DNA from: Leptospira haakeii
Lineage (GTDB): Bacteria > Spirochaetota > Leptospiria > Leptospirales > Leptospiraceae
DNA length: 64,000 bases
Direction of reading: 5' to 3'
NCBI RefSeq assembly: GCF_002812045.1
Contig: NZ_NPEG01000002.1
Location: 310,001 to 374,000, forward strand
In this document: one piece after another, positions 39,184 through 48,361 of the stretch
How positions within the stretch are numbered: the first letter of the stretch is position 1
Layout: each line of letters starts with the position of its first letter
The notes under the pieces: generated by a model
Told to the model about the DNA's origin: nothing
Databases searched by the model: none
The model's input: the letters and a program-made list of their open reading frames with translations, nothing else
Program-made: the position numbers and the translations under genes

Positions 39184-40131
39184 TTGAAAAAATTATTACT
39201 CGGGTTCGGGATCAGTGTTTTATCTTTAGGTTTCCTGTTTTGGAACCTGGATCTTTCCGGTTTTACTTCTATTTTAGAAAGATGGAAACCTATTTTCTTA
39301 GTTCCATTCTTCGTAGCCATTCTTTGGGGATTACTTTTATTCTCTTGGAGATGGTATTTACTACTCGGTAAAAAAGTTCCGTTTAGAACCGCACTTCTTT
39401 CCGCTTATATAGGAGTAGGAGCCAATCAATTCCTACCTGCAAGGGGTGGAGACATTTTCCGACTCTATCTCTGCAAAAAGGGAGAGAATATAGGTTATGG
39501 AAGTTTGGTCAGTGGGATTTTCTTAGAAAAGGTTTTAGACTTCTCTTTTATATTCTGCGCCGGCTTAGGTGCACTTTTTATTTTAGGAGTCAACGGATCC
39601 GAAACCAAGATACTATTTCCATTACTTGGGATCTTAGCGATCTTCTCCGTACTCGTAATTGTTCGATTATTTCATAAACAACTGATCTCCTTAGGAGAAT
39701 TCCTATTTTCTAAAATCAGGAAGAAGGAATTCTTTTCCGAAAAACTGGCGCCTCAAGTCTCAGAATTGGGAAGTTTTTTAACTTTTCGTAATGTTTCCAG
39801 TTATGGGATTTTGACTGCTTGCACCTGGCTTTTAGGATATGCGATCCATTATACTCTTCTACAATATTTAGTAGGGATCCATTTAAGTCCTTTAGAAACT
39901 ATATTTATCATGTTCTGCGGAGCTGTAGGGGTAATGGTACCTTCTGCTCCATCAGGAGCAGGAGTATATCATGCTTCCATTACATCAGGTTTCGTATTAT
40001 TAGGAAGAGAAAGTTCGGAAGGTTTGGTATATGCAACCACCGTTCACCTTGGACAGATGGTTGCACTCGGGATCTTAACAGCTATACTTTATGTGTACTG
40101 GTCTTTTACCGAAAAAGAAAAAGTGAAATAA
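39184..40131 (+). CDS. lysylphosphatidylglycerol synthase-type transmembrane protein (UPF0104)
   Basis: A protein of 315 residues with about eight transmembrane helices and family signatures [26 protein letters not shown] and [18 protein letters not shown]. The family includes the flippase half of MprF and AglD-like proteins; members move or modify lipid-linked groups. No aminoacyl-transferase domain is attached, so lysyl-PG synthesis by this protein alone is unlikely. The start is TTG with GAGGA upstream. It is the last gene of the operon from 36732. Confidence 0.87.
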   Translation: MKKLLLGFGISVLSLGFLFWNLDLSGFTSILERWKPIFLVPFFVAILWGLLLFSWRWYLLLGKKVPFRTALLSAYIGVGANQFLPARGGDIFRLYLCKKGENIGYGSLVSGIFLEKVLDFSFIFCAGLGALFILGVNGSETKILFPLLGILAIFSVLVIVRLFHKQLISLGEFLFSKIRKKEFFSEKLAPQVSELGSFLTFRNVSSYGILTACTWLLGYAIHYTLLQYLVGIHLSPLETIFIMFCGAVGVMVPSAPSGAGVYHASITSGFVLLGRESSEGLVYATTVHLGQMVALGILTAILYVYWSFTEKEKVK

Positions 40132-40137
40132 CGATTC

Positions 40138-40656
40138 TCAAACAAAAGCCGAACTATTTGCGATCTTTGTATCGATCTTTGTCCCGGAAACAATCGTCTG
40201 GTATACCACACAATATCTTTCTGTAAGTTTTAGCAAGGTTTGGATCTTCTCTTGATCTGCGTCCGAATTCAAATCGAAAAACAATCTGATATCTTTGAAT
40301 CCTACCGGAATCTCTTTAGAAACTCCTAAAGTTCCTCTAAAATCCAAATCCCCTTCCGCTCTTACAAAACCTTCTTTGATGTTTATTCCGATGGAAGTAG
40401 CAACTGCACCTAACGTTACTCCTGCGCATGCAACCAATGCTTCTAAAAGTAGATCTCCAGAACACGCTAACATTCCGTTTCCACCAGTTGCAGGGTGAAG
40501 TCCAGCGTCTGCGAGTGCTCTGCCAGTTTCTAGTTTACAAGAGATACCCTCGCCTAATTTCCCTTTTGCTTTTAATGTATAAACCGCGGAGTCTGGAGCT
40601 TCGCGATATTTGTCTTTTAAAGGAGTTTGGATTTTTTTTAATTCTTCGGAATTCAT
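40138..40656 (-). CDS. OsmC-family peroxiredoxin-like protein
   Basis: A protein of 172 residues. The OsmC fold is shown by NGMLACSGDLLLEALVACAGVTLGAVA, containing the two conserved Cys residues of the resolving pair in that region, and by RYCVVYQTI with the second conserved Cys near the end. OsmC/Ohr/YhfA members reduce organic hydroperoxides; which substrate this one takes is not readable. It converges on the previous gene with 6 bp between stops. Confidence 0.88.
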   Translation of the reverse strand: MNSEELKKIQTPLKDKYREAPDSAVYTLKAKGKLGEGISCKLETGRALADAGLHPATGGNGMLACSGDLLLEALVACAGVTLGAVATSIGINIKEGFVRAEGDLDFRGTLGVSKEIPVGFKDIRLFFDLNSDADQEKIQTLLKLTERYCVVYQTIVSGTKIDTKIANSSAFV

Positions 40657-40731
40657 GTATCTGACCTATATCCGGATTTTTGATCCTGATATAGGTCTAA
40701 CAACCAGGCTTCTGATAAAAACCGGAAATTT

Positions 40732-41160
40732 TTAAGGAGATTCAGGTTTTGAAATCTTTTCCAGATTTTCGCAACCAGGCACTCCCAGTCTTGGGCCTCT
40801 TTGTCCTTTAAAAGGTTCGCAAGTAGTAGTTTCCAATCCGACTATACAAGCTTCGAAAGAAGCGACAGTCTCTTCGGTTAACTCTCTCTTTTGGGACTTT
40901 CTTTGTTCTCTTGCTTTATCAAAATTTTCCTTAAAGTAGGAAACACATCCTTCTTCCGACTGCATAAAAACAGGAAGAGTAGCTCTGTATTGGGGCGGTA
41001 TCTTTGCTATATCGTCCTTACTACATTCAATCATTTTGGAACAAAGCGCTTTCTGGAACCGAGGAGCCAAAGCCAAAATTTTGTCCTCAGGGGATTTCGA
41101 ACAGGAAACCATAAGGGCAATTCCGGAAAGGAGTAGTATTAAAACTCTAATATGTATCAT
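40732..41160 (-). CDS. small cysteine-containing lipoprotein, Leptospira type
   Basis: A protein of 142 residues from the ATG at 41160, which has GAGGT 6 nt upstream; a TTG at 41172 is in frame but less likely. The signal peptide LILLLSGIALMVSC ends in a lipobox Cys, followed by a helical domain with five further Cys residues (LCSKMIECSKDD, GCVSYF, ACIVGLETTTCEPF) plus a last one in VPGCEN, which could form disulfides in the periplasm. It resembles a family of small lipoproteins in Leptospira; function unknown. Confidence 0.75.
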   Translation of the reverse strand: MIHIRVLILLLSGIALMVSCSKSPEDKILALAPRFQKALCSKMIECSKDDIAKIPPQYRATLPVFMQSEEGCVSYFKENFDKAREQRKSQKRELTEETVASFEACIVGLETTTCEPFKGQRGPRLGVPGCENLEKISKPESP

Positions 41161-41338
41161 TGGATACCTCAAAATAAATTTCCAACAAATTAGAAGACCA
41201 ACTTCTTTCGGAAATCCTTTTTCCGTCTATTTCGGGTTTTGTGAGATTTTTCTCCCTTTTTTGCGTCTTATATGTTTCGGAATGATTTTTTTATTTCCAA
41301 AACTAATCCACATAGGTAATTTCTAAACCCGCTATTCT

Positions 41339-42625
41339 ATGGATAAATCTAAAAATGGAAAAAACTCCCGTGTAGTCATCACCGGCATTGGAGTCATTCT
41401 TCCTAACACTTTTTCAGTACAAGACTTTTGGACAAATCTTTCAGAGGGAAGATCCCAACTGGACTTTATCACTCGTTTCCCTACAGAAAACTTTCCGATC
41501 AAGGTCGCAGGAGAGATGAACACTTTCGATTGGAAGAAACATCTACCTGATCTGAGTGATAAATATTCTAAAAATTATAATACAGAAACCCTAGCGTTAA
41601 TGTCCGCTATGGAAGAGGCAAATAAGGATGCAGGTATCACAAAAGGGGATTTACATCCTAGCAGAGTAGGTTTTATAGATTCATCGTCCAGAGCTTCTAT
41701 GGCTTGGTGGGATTTTGCTTGGAGAAAATATTTAGAAGAAAAGGATCATAACGTGTTCGATCGTTATTCCGTTCTAACTTCTATGGCTTCTAACCCCACA
41801 AACCTGACTGCAATTAACGCGAATATCCAAGGTTTTGTAACTACAGTATCCGCTGCTTGTGTAGGCGGGCATCATGCAATCAGTTTATGTTACCAGGCCA
41901 TCCGTAAAGGTAGAGCGGAAGTAATGTATGCGGGTGGTCACGAATTTCCTCTTCTACAACCTTTGATGATGATGTATTCCGATCCGATGAGCCGGGTAAT
42001 GTCCCTCGAAAAAGATAATCCTAAGAAAGGAATCCGTCCTTATGATAAGAACAGAGACGGGTTTTTATTGGGAGAAGGTGCAGTCGTTCTTGTAATGGAA
42101 AGATTAGACAGAGCATTACAAAGAGGCGCTAAGATCTATTCGGAAGTTTTAGGAACTTATAGTTATAATGAAGCGGACCATGCGATGAGAATGGACTTAA
42201 CCGGCAAAAAAGCAACCACGGGTTTAAGACATTTGATGAAGATCAGTGGACTCCGTTTGGGAGATATTGATTATTTCTGCGGACATGGAACTGCTACACA
42301 TAATAATGATTTAGCCGAGAGCCGTGCGATCGGTCATTTGTATGAGGGTCGTCCTAAATTCCATTGGGCACCCGTTGGATCTATCAAACCTATATTCGGG
42401 CATACGTTCGGAGCGGCAGGAATTATCAATGTGGCTGCGACTTCTCTTATGTTGAAAAACCAAACTCTATGTCCTACAATCAATTTAGAGGATCCGGATC
42501 CTGAATGTGATCATGACCATGTCGCAGAAGGAGCCAGAAAGGCGAAAATCAGATATGCAATTTCCATGGCGTTTGCGATCGGAAGCCAATCTTCATTCGT
42601 AAGTTTGGCAGCTCCGGAGTTTTGA
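41339..42625 (+). CDS. beta-ketoacyl-ACP synthase (KAS I/II-type)
   Basis: A protein of 428 residues. The start RVVITGIGVILPN is typical, and the catalytic triad is complete: Cys174 in SAACVGGHHA, His316 in GHGTATHNND and His355 in IFGHTFGAAG. It condenses malonyl-ACP with an acyl group. It differs from housekeeping FabF in several regions (for example KNYNTETLALMSAMEEANKDAG), so it may serve a secondary or specialised lipid pathway. The SiaB-like kinase gene starts 7 bp after its stop, so the two are co-transcribed. Confidence 0.9.
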   Translation: MDKSKNGKNSRVVITGIGVILPNTFSVQDFWTNLSEGRSQLDFITRFPTENFPIKVAGEMNTFDWKKHLPDLSDKYSKNYNTETLALMSAMEEANKDAGITKGDLHPSRVGFIDSSSRASMAWWDFAWRKYLEEKDHNVFDRYSVLTSMASNPTNLTAINANIQGFVTTVSAACVGGHHAISLCYQAIRKGRAEVMYAGGHEFPLLQPLMMMYSDPMSRVMSLEKDNPKKGIRPYDKNRDGFLLGEGAVVLVMERLDRALQRGAKIYSEVLGTYSYNEADHAMRMDLTGKKATTGLRHLMKISGLRLGDIDYFCGHGTATHNNDLAESRAIGHLYEGRPKFHWAPVGSIKPIFGHTFGAAGIINVAATSLMLKNQTLCPTINLEDPDPECDHDHVAEGARKAKIRYAISMAFAIGSQSSFVSLAAPEF

Positions 42626-42632
42626 GGGGTAT

Positions 42633-43172
42633 ATGCAATTATCAAAACAATATAATGTTCTTAAAAGGACCGGAGTGGCTCTTCTTTATAAGGGCCCTTT
42701 TTCAGAGACTACCATCTCTTCTCTAAATGATCTTCTAAAAGAAAAGTTAGAAGGAGAAAAGAAGAAGAACAGGATTCTCACAGTGTTCGTGGAAATGGCT
42801 CAGAACGTTGCTCACTATTCGATCGAAAGGGACGAAAAGAGCGGAATTGGTATTTTAGTTTTAAGAAGAAAGGCCCATAACTGGGAATTAAACTGCGGAA
42901 ACGCGATCACTCCAGAGCAAGCTACATTCTTAAAAAATAAAATAGAAGAAGTTAAAAAACTTTCCCATGAAGAACTCAAACAAAGATACAATGAACAAAT
43001 CCGTTCTGACAGGCCCGAAAAAAGTAAGGGTGCAGGTTTAGGATTTTTTGAAATCGCAAGAAAATCGGATATGCCTTTGGTGTATCAATTAGAGGAGGCG
43101 GACAACGGGGATCTATTCTTCCGATTGACCGCCCGATTTCTGTTAGAAGGCGCCTACTCTTCCGGCTTATGA
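42633..43172 (+). CDS. SiaB-family protein kinase-like protein (first copy)
   Basis: A protein of 179 residues with an HATPase-like fold: the N-box-like VFVEMAQNVAHYS, GIGILVLRRK, and the ATP-lid motif SKGAGLGFFEIARKS. These match SiaB (DUF6272), the kinase that phosphorylates SiaC in Pseudomonas. It resembles the second copy at 54790-55350, including RSDRPEKSKGAG versus RSERPEDSKGAG. No siaC-like gene is next to this copy; instead it follows a ketosynthase gene by 7 bp with a GGGG ribosome-binding site. Confidence 0.82.
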   Translation: MQLSKQYNVLKRTGVALLYKGPFSETTISSLNDLLKEKLEGEKKKNRILTVFVEMAQNVAHYSIERDEKSGIGILVLRRKAHNWELNCGNAITPEQATFLKNKIEEVKKLSHEELKQRYNEQIRSDRPEKSKGAGLGFFEIARKSDMPLVYQLEEADNGDLFFRLTARFLLEGAYSSGL

Positions 43173-43211
43173 GTGCAAAGTAGAAGCGGCAACTCTCCGC
43201 GACATTCGTAT

Positions 43212-43976
43212 TTAAATTGAATCTATCTTGATGATCACAATCGTGTGATTGTCTCTAGTCAGCCTAAGATTTGCTTCTTCTGAGAGGATTCTACAAGTTT
43301 CCCTTAGATCCTCATGTTCCCTCATGATCTTTTCAATTTGATCAATATTTAGAACTTCAGTAAGACCGTCCGTGCAGATCAGTATAAAATCTCCCGGGGA
43401 TAATTTTCCGGAATAATCAAATGTATCTACTTCTATACTTTTCGTTCCGCCGCCTATACAACTGGTCAAAAGATTTCGGCCATAACTGGAACCCAACTCT
43501 TCTCCAATATTATGATCTACTGTTACTTTACTGAGTCCTTCTTTCGTGAGATGATAAAGTCGACTGTCTCCTACATTGAAGATCCAAGACTTTCTTTTTC
43601 CCAAAAGACAACCCACTAGTGTAGTTCCCATTTTAGGTTTTCCTATGGATTCTCCGTAGGCGTTTACTTCATTATTAATTTTGCGGATTAAGTTTTTCCA
43701 ACCGGATGAAGGTAATTCTTCGATAGGACGGATCGCTTTTTCCATCCAGGCAAGCTTCTCTAACGCGACCCTACTTGCGATTTCTCCCGCTTCATGCCCG
43801 CCTAAACCGTCTGCCAAGGCGAATAACCCTGAAAATTCTTCGGTATCTAATTCACGGACCGCTTCTGATTCTCCGTGAGTTTGGCCGCATACCAAACTAT
43901 CTACGGATAAGAAAGAATCCTCGTTATGAGAGCGAAAGTTTCCTTTGTCCGTGATTGCATAATACCGGAGTTTCAT
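43212..43976 (-). CDS. PP2C-family protein serine/threonine phosphatase
   Basis: A protein of 254 residues with the bacterial PP2C (Stp1) pattern: ITDKGNFRSHNEDS, FALADGLGGHEAGEIAS, MGTTLVGCLLGKRKSWIFNVGDSRLYHL, ICTDGLTEVL and RDNHTIVIIKI, which supply the metal-binding Asp residues. It reverses Ser/Thr phosphorylation. It lies convergent to the SiaB-like gene, so it may oppose that kinase or other Hanks-type kinases, but partnership is inferred from proximity only. Confidence 0.92.
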   Translation of the reverse strand: MKLRYYAITDKGNFRSHNEDSFLSVDSLVCGQTHGESEAVRELDTEEFSGLFALADGLGGHEAGEIASRVALEKLAWMEKAIRPIEELPSSGWKNLIRKINNEVNAYGESIGKPKMGTTLVGCLLGKRKSWIFNVGDSRLYHLTKEGLSKVTVDHNIGEELGSSYGRNLLTSCIGGGTKSIEVDTFDYSGKLSPGDFILICTDGLTEVLNIDQIEKIMREHEDLRETCRILSEEANLRLTRDNHTIVIIKIDSI

Positions 43977-44072
43977 ATTTTTTTTGACCGGAAAAACCGC
44001 TTACAATTCTCGAAACGGAATTACGCAATTTTGACTCATCCAAACTTTTCTACAAGAAAAAATATTACGTTT

Positions 44073-44834
44073 TTATTTAGCAGTGTAGCCGCCATCCACA
44101 GGAAGCGCCACACCGGTAATAAAAGAAGCTTCTTCGGAACATAACCAAACTGCCGCCTTTGCGACTTCACTCGGCTCAGAAAGTCGATTGACCGGATGTA
44201 ATCTGGTGATTTTTTTCTCTGCCTCCTTTGGATCAGACGAAGAATGAAACAGTCCTTCTAACATTTCTGTTCGAATAAATCCGGGACACACTGCGTTTAC
44301 TCTGATCTTTTTTTCTGCATATTCTAATGCTGCGGATTTTGTGAGCCCAACTACTCCATGTTTTGCCGCGGAATAAGGAGCCACTTTCCAATCGGCTCCG
44401 ACCAATCCTGCAATCGAAGAAACATTTACGATAGAACCTCCTCCTCTTTTTAAAAGAAGTTCTATTTCATGTTTCATACAAAGCCAGGTGCCTTTTAGAT
44501 CTACTGCGATTACCTTGTCCCAAACTTTTTCAGGATATTGGTGCAGATCAGTTGCAAGTCCTCCGACTGCTGCATTATTCACTGCGAAGTCCAGACCTCC
44601 AAATTCCGACTCTGCTTTTTGAAGTAATTCTTTTACTTGAGAATCGTCAGACACATCACATCGAAAGAATTTTACTTTTCCGCCAAGTTTGAAAATTTCC
44701 TCTTCAACTTTTTTTCCTTCTTCTTCTCTTCTTCCGCAGAATATTACCTTTGCACCTCTGGAAACAAATTCCAATACGATTGCTTTTCCAATCCCTGCAT
44801 TCCCGCCTGTAACTAATGCGACCTTATCTTTCAT
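44073..44834 (-). CDS. short-chain dehydrogenase/reductase
   Basis: A protein of 253 residues. Classical SDR motifs are present: cofactor motif TGGNAGIGKAI, NNAAVGG, the active-site Ser in NVSSIAG, and YSAAKHG with catalytic Tyr and Lys. The C-terminus FITGVALPVDGGYTAK is typical of the 3-oxoacyl-ACP-reductase-like branch. The cofactor preference cannot be settled. It overlaps the gene before it by 4 bp and is the third gene of a hotdog-SDR operon. Confidence 0.93.
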   Translation of the reverse strand: MKDKVALVTGGNAGIGKAIVLEFVSRGAKVIFCGRREEEGKKVEEEIFKLGGKVKFFRCDVSDDSQVKELLQKAESEFGGLDFAVNNAAVGGLATDLHQYPEKVWDKVIAVDLKGTWLCMKHEIELLLKRGGGSIVNVSSIAGLVGADWKVAPYSAAKHGVVGLTKSAALEYAEKKIRVNAVCPGFIRTEMLEGLFHSSSDPKEAEKKITRLHPVNRLSEPSEVAKAAVWLCSEEASFITGVALPVDGGYTAK

Positions 44835-45709
44835 CGGATCTTTCTAGTTTCTCCGGTCCTGACTTTGTTCAGATATTTTTTGAGATGAGAATTGATAGTC
44901 TGAAGATCTTCCAACTCTTGAGAAGGATCTACTTTTCCAAGATCAGCTACTAAGATCAAAAGATATCTTAGCTCTTCTAAATGTACTTTTGCCCTTAGTA
45001 TATTTTTTACTTTTTCCGCACGGATCCTAGTTCCCCAAGCACCGGCGATCCTTACAGGTAATAAGGAAGAAATAGATCTGATATGTTCTAAAAGGCTCGG
45101 CTCTACTTTTCCTTTCCAGCTTTCACAAAGCTCGTATAAATGAAGAAGGAACACATGTGATAGATTCCAAACTTCCAATTTACGGAATCCGAATACAAAT
45201 CCATCGGGACCGACTGCACTCGAGATCTCTTTGCCGATCTCTGGACTTTGCATCTTGATATATTTTCCAGTATCGAATTTATTTTTGAATTCAGAAGGAA
45301 CCGGAACTACTTTTCTAAGTTTATAATCAAAGAATAAAACCCTGATCTTTACTACTGAGATCTTCTCCGCTCTATTTCTTTTAGAAAGTCTGAAATATAG
45401 ATCAAAAGACTTCTCCCCGAAATTATCCAAGGAAACATCTATAATCACTTTATCTTTATATAATAATTCTCCCTGGTATAGTATGGAAGCATTTGCAAAT
45501 ATGATGCTATTTCCATGTATATCAGTTACTGAATAACCTAAGTATTGAAAAAATTGAAGGTGAGCCTCCATCACAAGGTCTAACACGCTTGCGAAAGAAA
45601 CATGTATGTCCAAACTCAGATCTATCTTACGGATCGGTATCTCCGTCGAAAAATAATATTCCGAAGGAAACTCAGCTTCCGTCTGAGAAGATTGGACCTT
45701 AGAATTCAT
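44831..45709 (-). CDS. hotdog-fold thioesterase-like protein fused to an S23/IVS-type four-helix bundle
   Basis: A protein of 292 residues. The first half (about 20-150) is a 4HBT-like hotdog domain (SLDIHVSFASVLDLVMEAHLQFFQ, ILYQGELLYKDKVIIDVSL) resembling the smaller neighbour protein. The second half (about 174-265) matches the 23S-rRNA-intervening-sequence (S23) four-helix-bundle family: FRKLEVWNLSHVFLLHLYEL, SISSLLPVRIAGAWG and LRAKVHLEELRYLLILVADLG. The two domains together are unusual. It overlaps both neighbours by 4 bp. Confidence 0.78.
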   Translation of the reverse strand: MNSKVQSSQTEAEFPSEYYFSTEIPIRKIDLSLDIHVSFASVLDLVMEAHLQFFQYLGYSVTDIHGNSIIFANASILYQGELLYKDKVIIDVSLDNFGEKSFDLYFRLSKRNRAEKISVVKIRVLFFDYKLRKVVPVPSEFKNKFDTGKYIKMQSPEIGKEISSAVGPDGFVFGFRKLEVWNLSHVFLLHLYELCESWKGKVEPSLLEHIRSISSLLPVRIAGAWGTRIRAEKVKNILRAKVHLEELRYLLILVADLGKVDPSQELEDLQTINSHLKKYLNKVRTGETRKIR

Positions 45710-46146
45710 ACTTCGAATTTCGCCCTAAATGCGGACGGGATCTCCAAGGTTTTTTTAGAAACATAGTCGAAGAATACTAGGGAAATTTTTGCAATTCCCA
45801 CTTCTTCTTTAGAAACTTTTTGAGAAGCCGAGATATGTAACTCGCAAGACTTCTTCCCTAAATTAAAAACTCCGACGGAAAATTCCAAAACGTCTCCCGC
45901 TTTCGCTTCGGACTTATATTCCACATCCATTTTTGGAATGATGATATTTGCTCCCGCAATATTTGCCTTGGACCAGGAGTTAGATTCTAAGAATGCATCG
46001 AATACTTCGTTAACGAGTGGAATAAATGTTTCGTATGTTAGGTGAGAAACAAAAAGTCCACCTACTACGGTGGCGCTTCTAGTGTCCGATCTGCGAACAA
46101 CTAGCTCTGTCTTGAAGTTAAAAGACTCTTTTGGGGCTTCTGACAT
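45706..46146 (-). CDS. hotdog-fold acyl-CoA thioesterase-like protein
   Basis: A protein of 146 residues with a 4HBT pattern: ELVVRRSDTRSATVVGGLFVSHLTYETFIPLVNEVFDAFLE in parts, then IPKMDVEYKSEAKAGDVLEFSVGV and ISLVFFDYVSKKTLEIP. It probably hydrolyses acyl-CoA or acyl-ACP thioesters; substrate unknown. It is the first gene of an operon with the hotdog-S23 fusion and the SDR, with 4-bp overlaps. Confidence 0.82.
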   Translation of the reverse strand: MSEAPKESFNFKTELVVRRSDTRSATVVGGLFVSHLTYETFIPLVNEVFDAFLESNSWSKANIAGANIIIPKMDVEYKSEAKAGDVLEFSVGVFNLGKKSCELHISASQKVSKEEVGIAKISLVFFDYVSKKTLEIPSAFRAKFEV

Positions 46147-46477
46147 TTCAGCTTCTCTTTCCCTGTGGGTTCCATCTTAGTATCGGAGCCTGGAAATCCG
46201 ATCTTAAAGCCCGGATCTCCCGTATCAGATAGAATGGGAGGAAGATGGGAAATTTTTTATACCTAAGTCTGGTAAAAATGAGAGACCTAATCCCTCTTAC
46301 TTAGTAAACACTCGCATTAAACGATGTTAGTCTTTAAATACAAAATGTCACAGGATTTAAACTCACGATTTGGCAGTATTTTCACCCTGAATTCGTATGA
46401 ATTCGGCCTTTTTTCCGTCAAAAATTTAACCTTTGGTGAAAACGCCTTTTGTCCGGGCTTTTTTGCAAAATAAACGA
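46147..46477. other. gene-free intergenic stretch between divergent operons
   Basis: About 330 bp between the divergent thioesterase and CoA-transferase genes, presumably holding both promoters. The only structure I see is a short GAATTC-GTAT-GAATTC inverted repeat (46389-46404) followed by GGCC and six T residues. It has no plus-strand gene before it to terminate. No small gene with a good ribosome-binding site was found. Confidence 0.5.
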
Positions 46478-48289
46478 ATGCCACAAGAATCGAATCATCA
46501 AACTACTAAGATTCTTTCTGATCCTGATTCCCTCGTGCGGGAATTCGTGAAACCCGGCATGTACTTACACTTGGCAACTACAATGTCTAGGCCAAATGCA
46601 CTTATCTATTCTCTCTCTCGAATTTTTGAAGGAACAAATCCTGAGTTTACTATCAGTGTTGCAGGAATTCATTCTAGCGCTCATTGCCTTGCTCTTTCGG
46701 GCATCGTAAAAAAGATGATCACCGGTTTTGCCGGAGATAATTATCCTAAGCCAAGTCCTAACAGTTTATACAAGGACTTAATGAGAGGAAAACCTTTCGA
46801 GTTGGAACTTTGGTCCCTTCTTACCTTGGTGCAAAGACTGATGGCGGGAGCAATGAAACTTCCCGGCTTCGTTTCGAATTCTTTGGTAGGGTCTGACCTG
46901 ATTACGGACAAATTAGGAAAGACTGCATTTTTATATCATAAACCTACCGAAGGAAATCCTTATGGAGAAGCGGCAAGCCCTCATCTAGTTTCCGAAAGTA
47001 GAGGAACAAAAGAGAAGGACATGGTAGTTCTTCTTCCACTCTGCCCTGATATCACATTGGTTCATGGAGTAGTAGCAGACGAAGACGGGAATATTGTTCT
47101 TTCCCAACCTGCTGGAGAAGGAGCCTGGGGTGCGCTTGCAGCTACCAAAGGTGTAATCGCTACCGTGGAGAAGATCGTACCAAGAGGAACAGTTCCTCCG
47201 GAACTAGTGCTTATACCAAGTACAAAAGTTTTGGGAATAGCTCCCGCAAGATACGGAGCACATCCTCAATCCTTAAGAGTACAAGGTTTTCCTGAGATCC
47301 CTGCATTCGAAGGTGTTGAATCTTATCTGGATGATTACGAATTCCAAATGGAAGCCAATAAAGCGGCAGGCATTCCCGCTAAGGCTGAAAAATGGTATAA
47401 AGAAAATGTAATATTATCCGGAGGCCACGAAGATTATCTAGATCTGATCGGAGAAACAAGACTCAGACGATTGAAGATGACTCCTCCGGAACATTCTCTT
47501 ACTTCTCCTGAAAATCCTAAAACTGTAAATGATTCAGAGCAGATGATCATTCTTGCTGCAAGAGCGATCATTGAGAAGGTTAAAACAAAAGGATATAAAA
47601 CGATTCTTGCAGGAATTGGAGCCGCGCATATGGCAGCCTGGACAGCGGCCAAACTTCTAGAAAAAGAAGGGATCCATATCAAGATCGTTGCAGAGCTTGG
47701 ATTTTACGGAATGAAACCTTTCGTGGGTGATGTTTTTCTTTTCAGCCAACTTCACACCCAACATTGCTCTATGTTATCCGATATAGTAAGTATACTTGGA
47801 ACAGTTGTACCTGATGATTGTTTAGGAGTAATTGGCGCGGCGGAAGTGGACTGGTTCGGAAATATCAACTCGGTATTAGATGGAAAAGGAAACTTCTTAG
47901 TAGGATCCGGTGGAGCAAATGATATTGTCTCCACTGCGGACACAATCGTAGTAGCAAAGGCGAACCGCTTTCGATTTGTGAGAAAAGTAAAACATATCAC
48001 TTCTCCCGGAGATCGAGTAGTAGAGGCAGTATGTCAGTTCGGTAGATTCAAAAGAACTTCTTTCTCGGACCATCCTTTCGAATTGAGTTCCTGGCTTGCA
48101 CCAGCATCCGACGAGGAGATGGAATCGGAAGAAGCTGTTCTAAGATATACACTTTGGCTTCCTCCTGATGAGGATCTTCCGATCGCCCAAGAACCTGAGA
48201 TTAATGCAGATGAATTGACTGCTCTGAGGGAATTAGATCCGGAAAGAATTTACACCGAACAATTTATGGTGTATACCCGTTTGCCTTAA
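46478..48289 (+). CDS. acyl-CoA:acetate-type CoA-transferase with fused alpha and beta halves
   Basis: A protein of about 603 residues from the ATG at 46478; the frame is open upstream to TTG 46433, and neither start has a strong ribosome-binding site. It has two family I CoA-transferase halves. The first begins with REFVKPGMYLHLATTMSRPNALIYSL and has DITLVHGVVADEDGN. The second (from about 350) has TILAGIGAAHMAAW, HCSMLSDIV, VIGAAEVDWFGNINSV and GSGGANDIVS. Substrate not clear; glutaconate CoA-transferase-like and other short-chain types are possible. It lies upstream of the FabH-like gene. Confidence 0.82.
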   Translation: MPQESNHQTTKILSDPDSLVREFVKPGMYLHLATTMSRPNALIYSLSRIFEGTNPEFTISVAGIHSSAHCLALSGIVKKMITGFAGDNYPKPSPNSLYKDLMRGKPFELELWSLLTLVQRLMAGAMKLPGFVSNSLVGSDLITDKLGKTAFLYHKPTEGNPYGEAASPHLVSESRGTKEKDMVVLLPLCPDITLVHGVVADEDGNIVLSQPAGEGAWGALAATKGVIATVEKIVPRGTVPPELVLIPSTKVLGIAPARYGAHPQSLRVQGFPEIPAFEGVESYLDDYEFQMEANKAAGIPAKAEKWYKENVILSGGHEDYLDLIGETRLRRLKMTPPEHSLTSPENPKTVNDSEQMIILAARAIIEKVKTKGYKTILAGIGAAHMAAWTAAKLLEKEGIHIKIVAELGFYGMKPFVGDVFLFSQLHTQHCSMLSDIVSILGTVVPDDCLGVIGAAEVDWFGNINSVLDGKGNFLVGSGGANDIVSTADTIVVAKANRFRFVRKVKHITSPGDRVVEAVCQFGRFKRTSFSDHPFELSSWLAPASDEEMESEEAVLRYTLWLPPDEDLPIAQEPEINADELTALRELDPERIYTEQFMVYTRLP

Positions 48290-48361
48290 GTATGATAAAG
48301 ATGCAGCAAAAGATTGGAATTATGACTGGAAATTTATTATGGACCAAAGGAGTATTGATCC

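Noticed and set aside
46389..46412. GAATTC-GTAT-GAATTC plus T6 as a terminator
   Set aside because: No plus-strand gene ends before it, and the stem is only 6 bp; listed only as part of the intergenic description.
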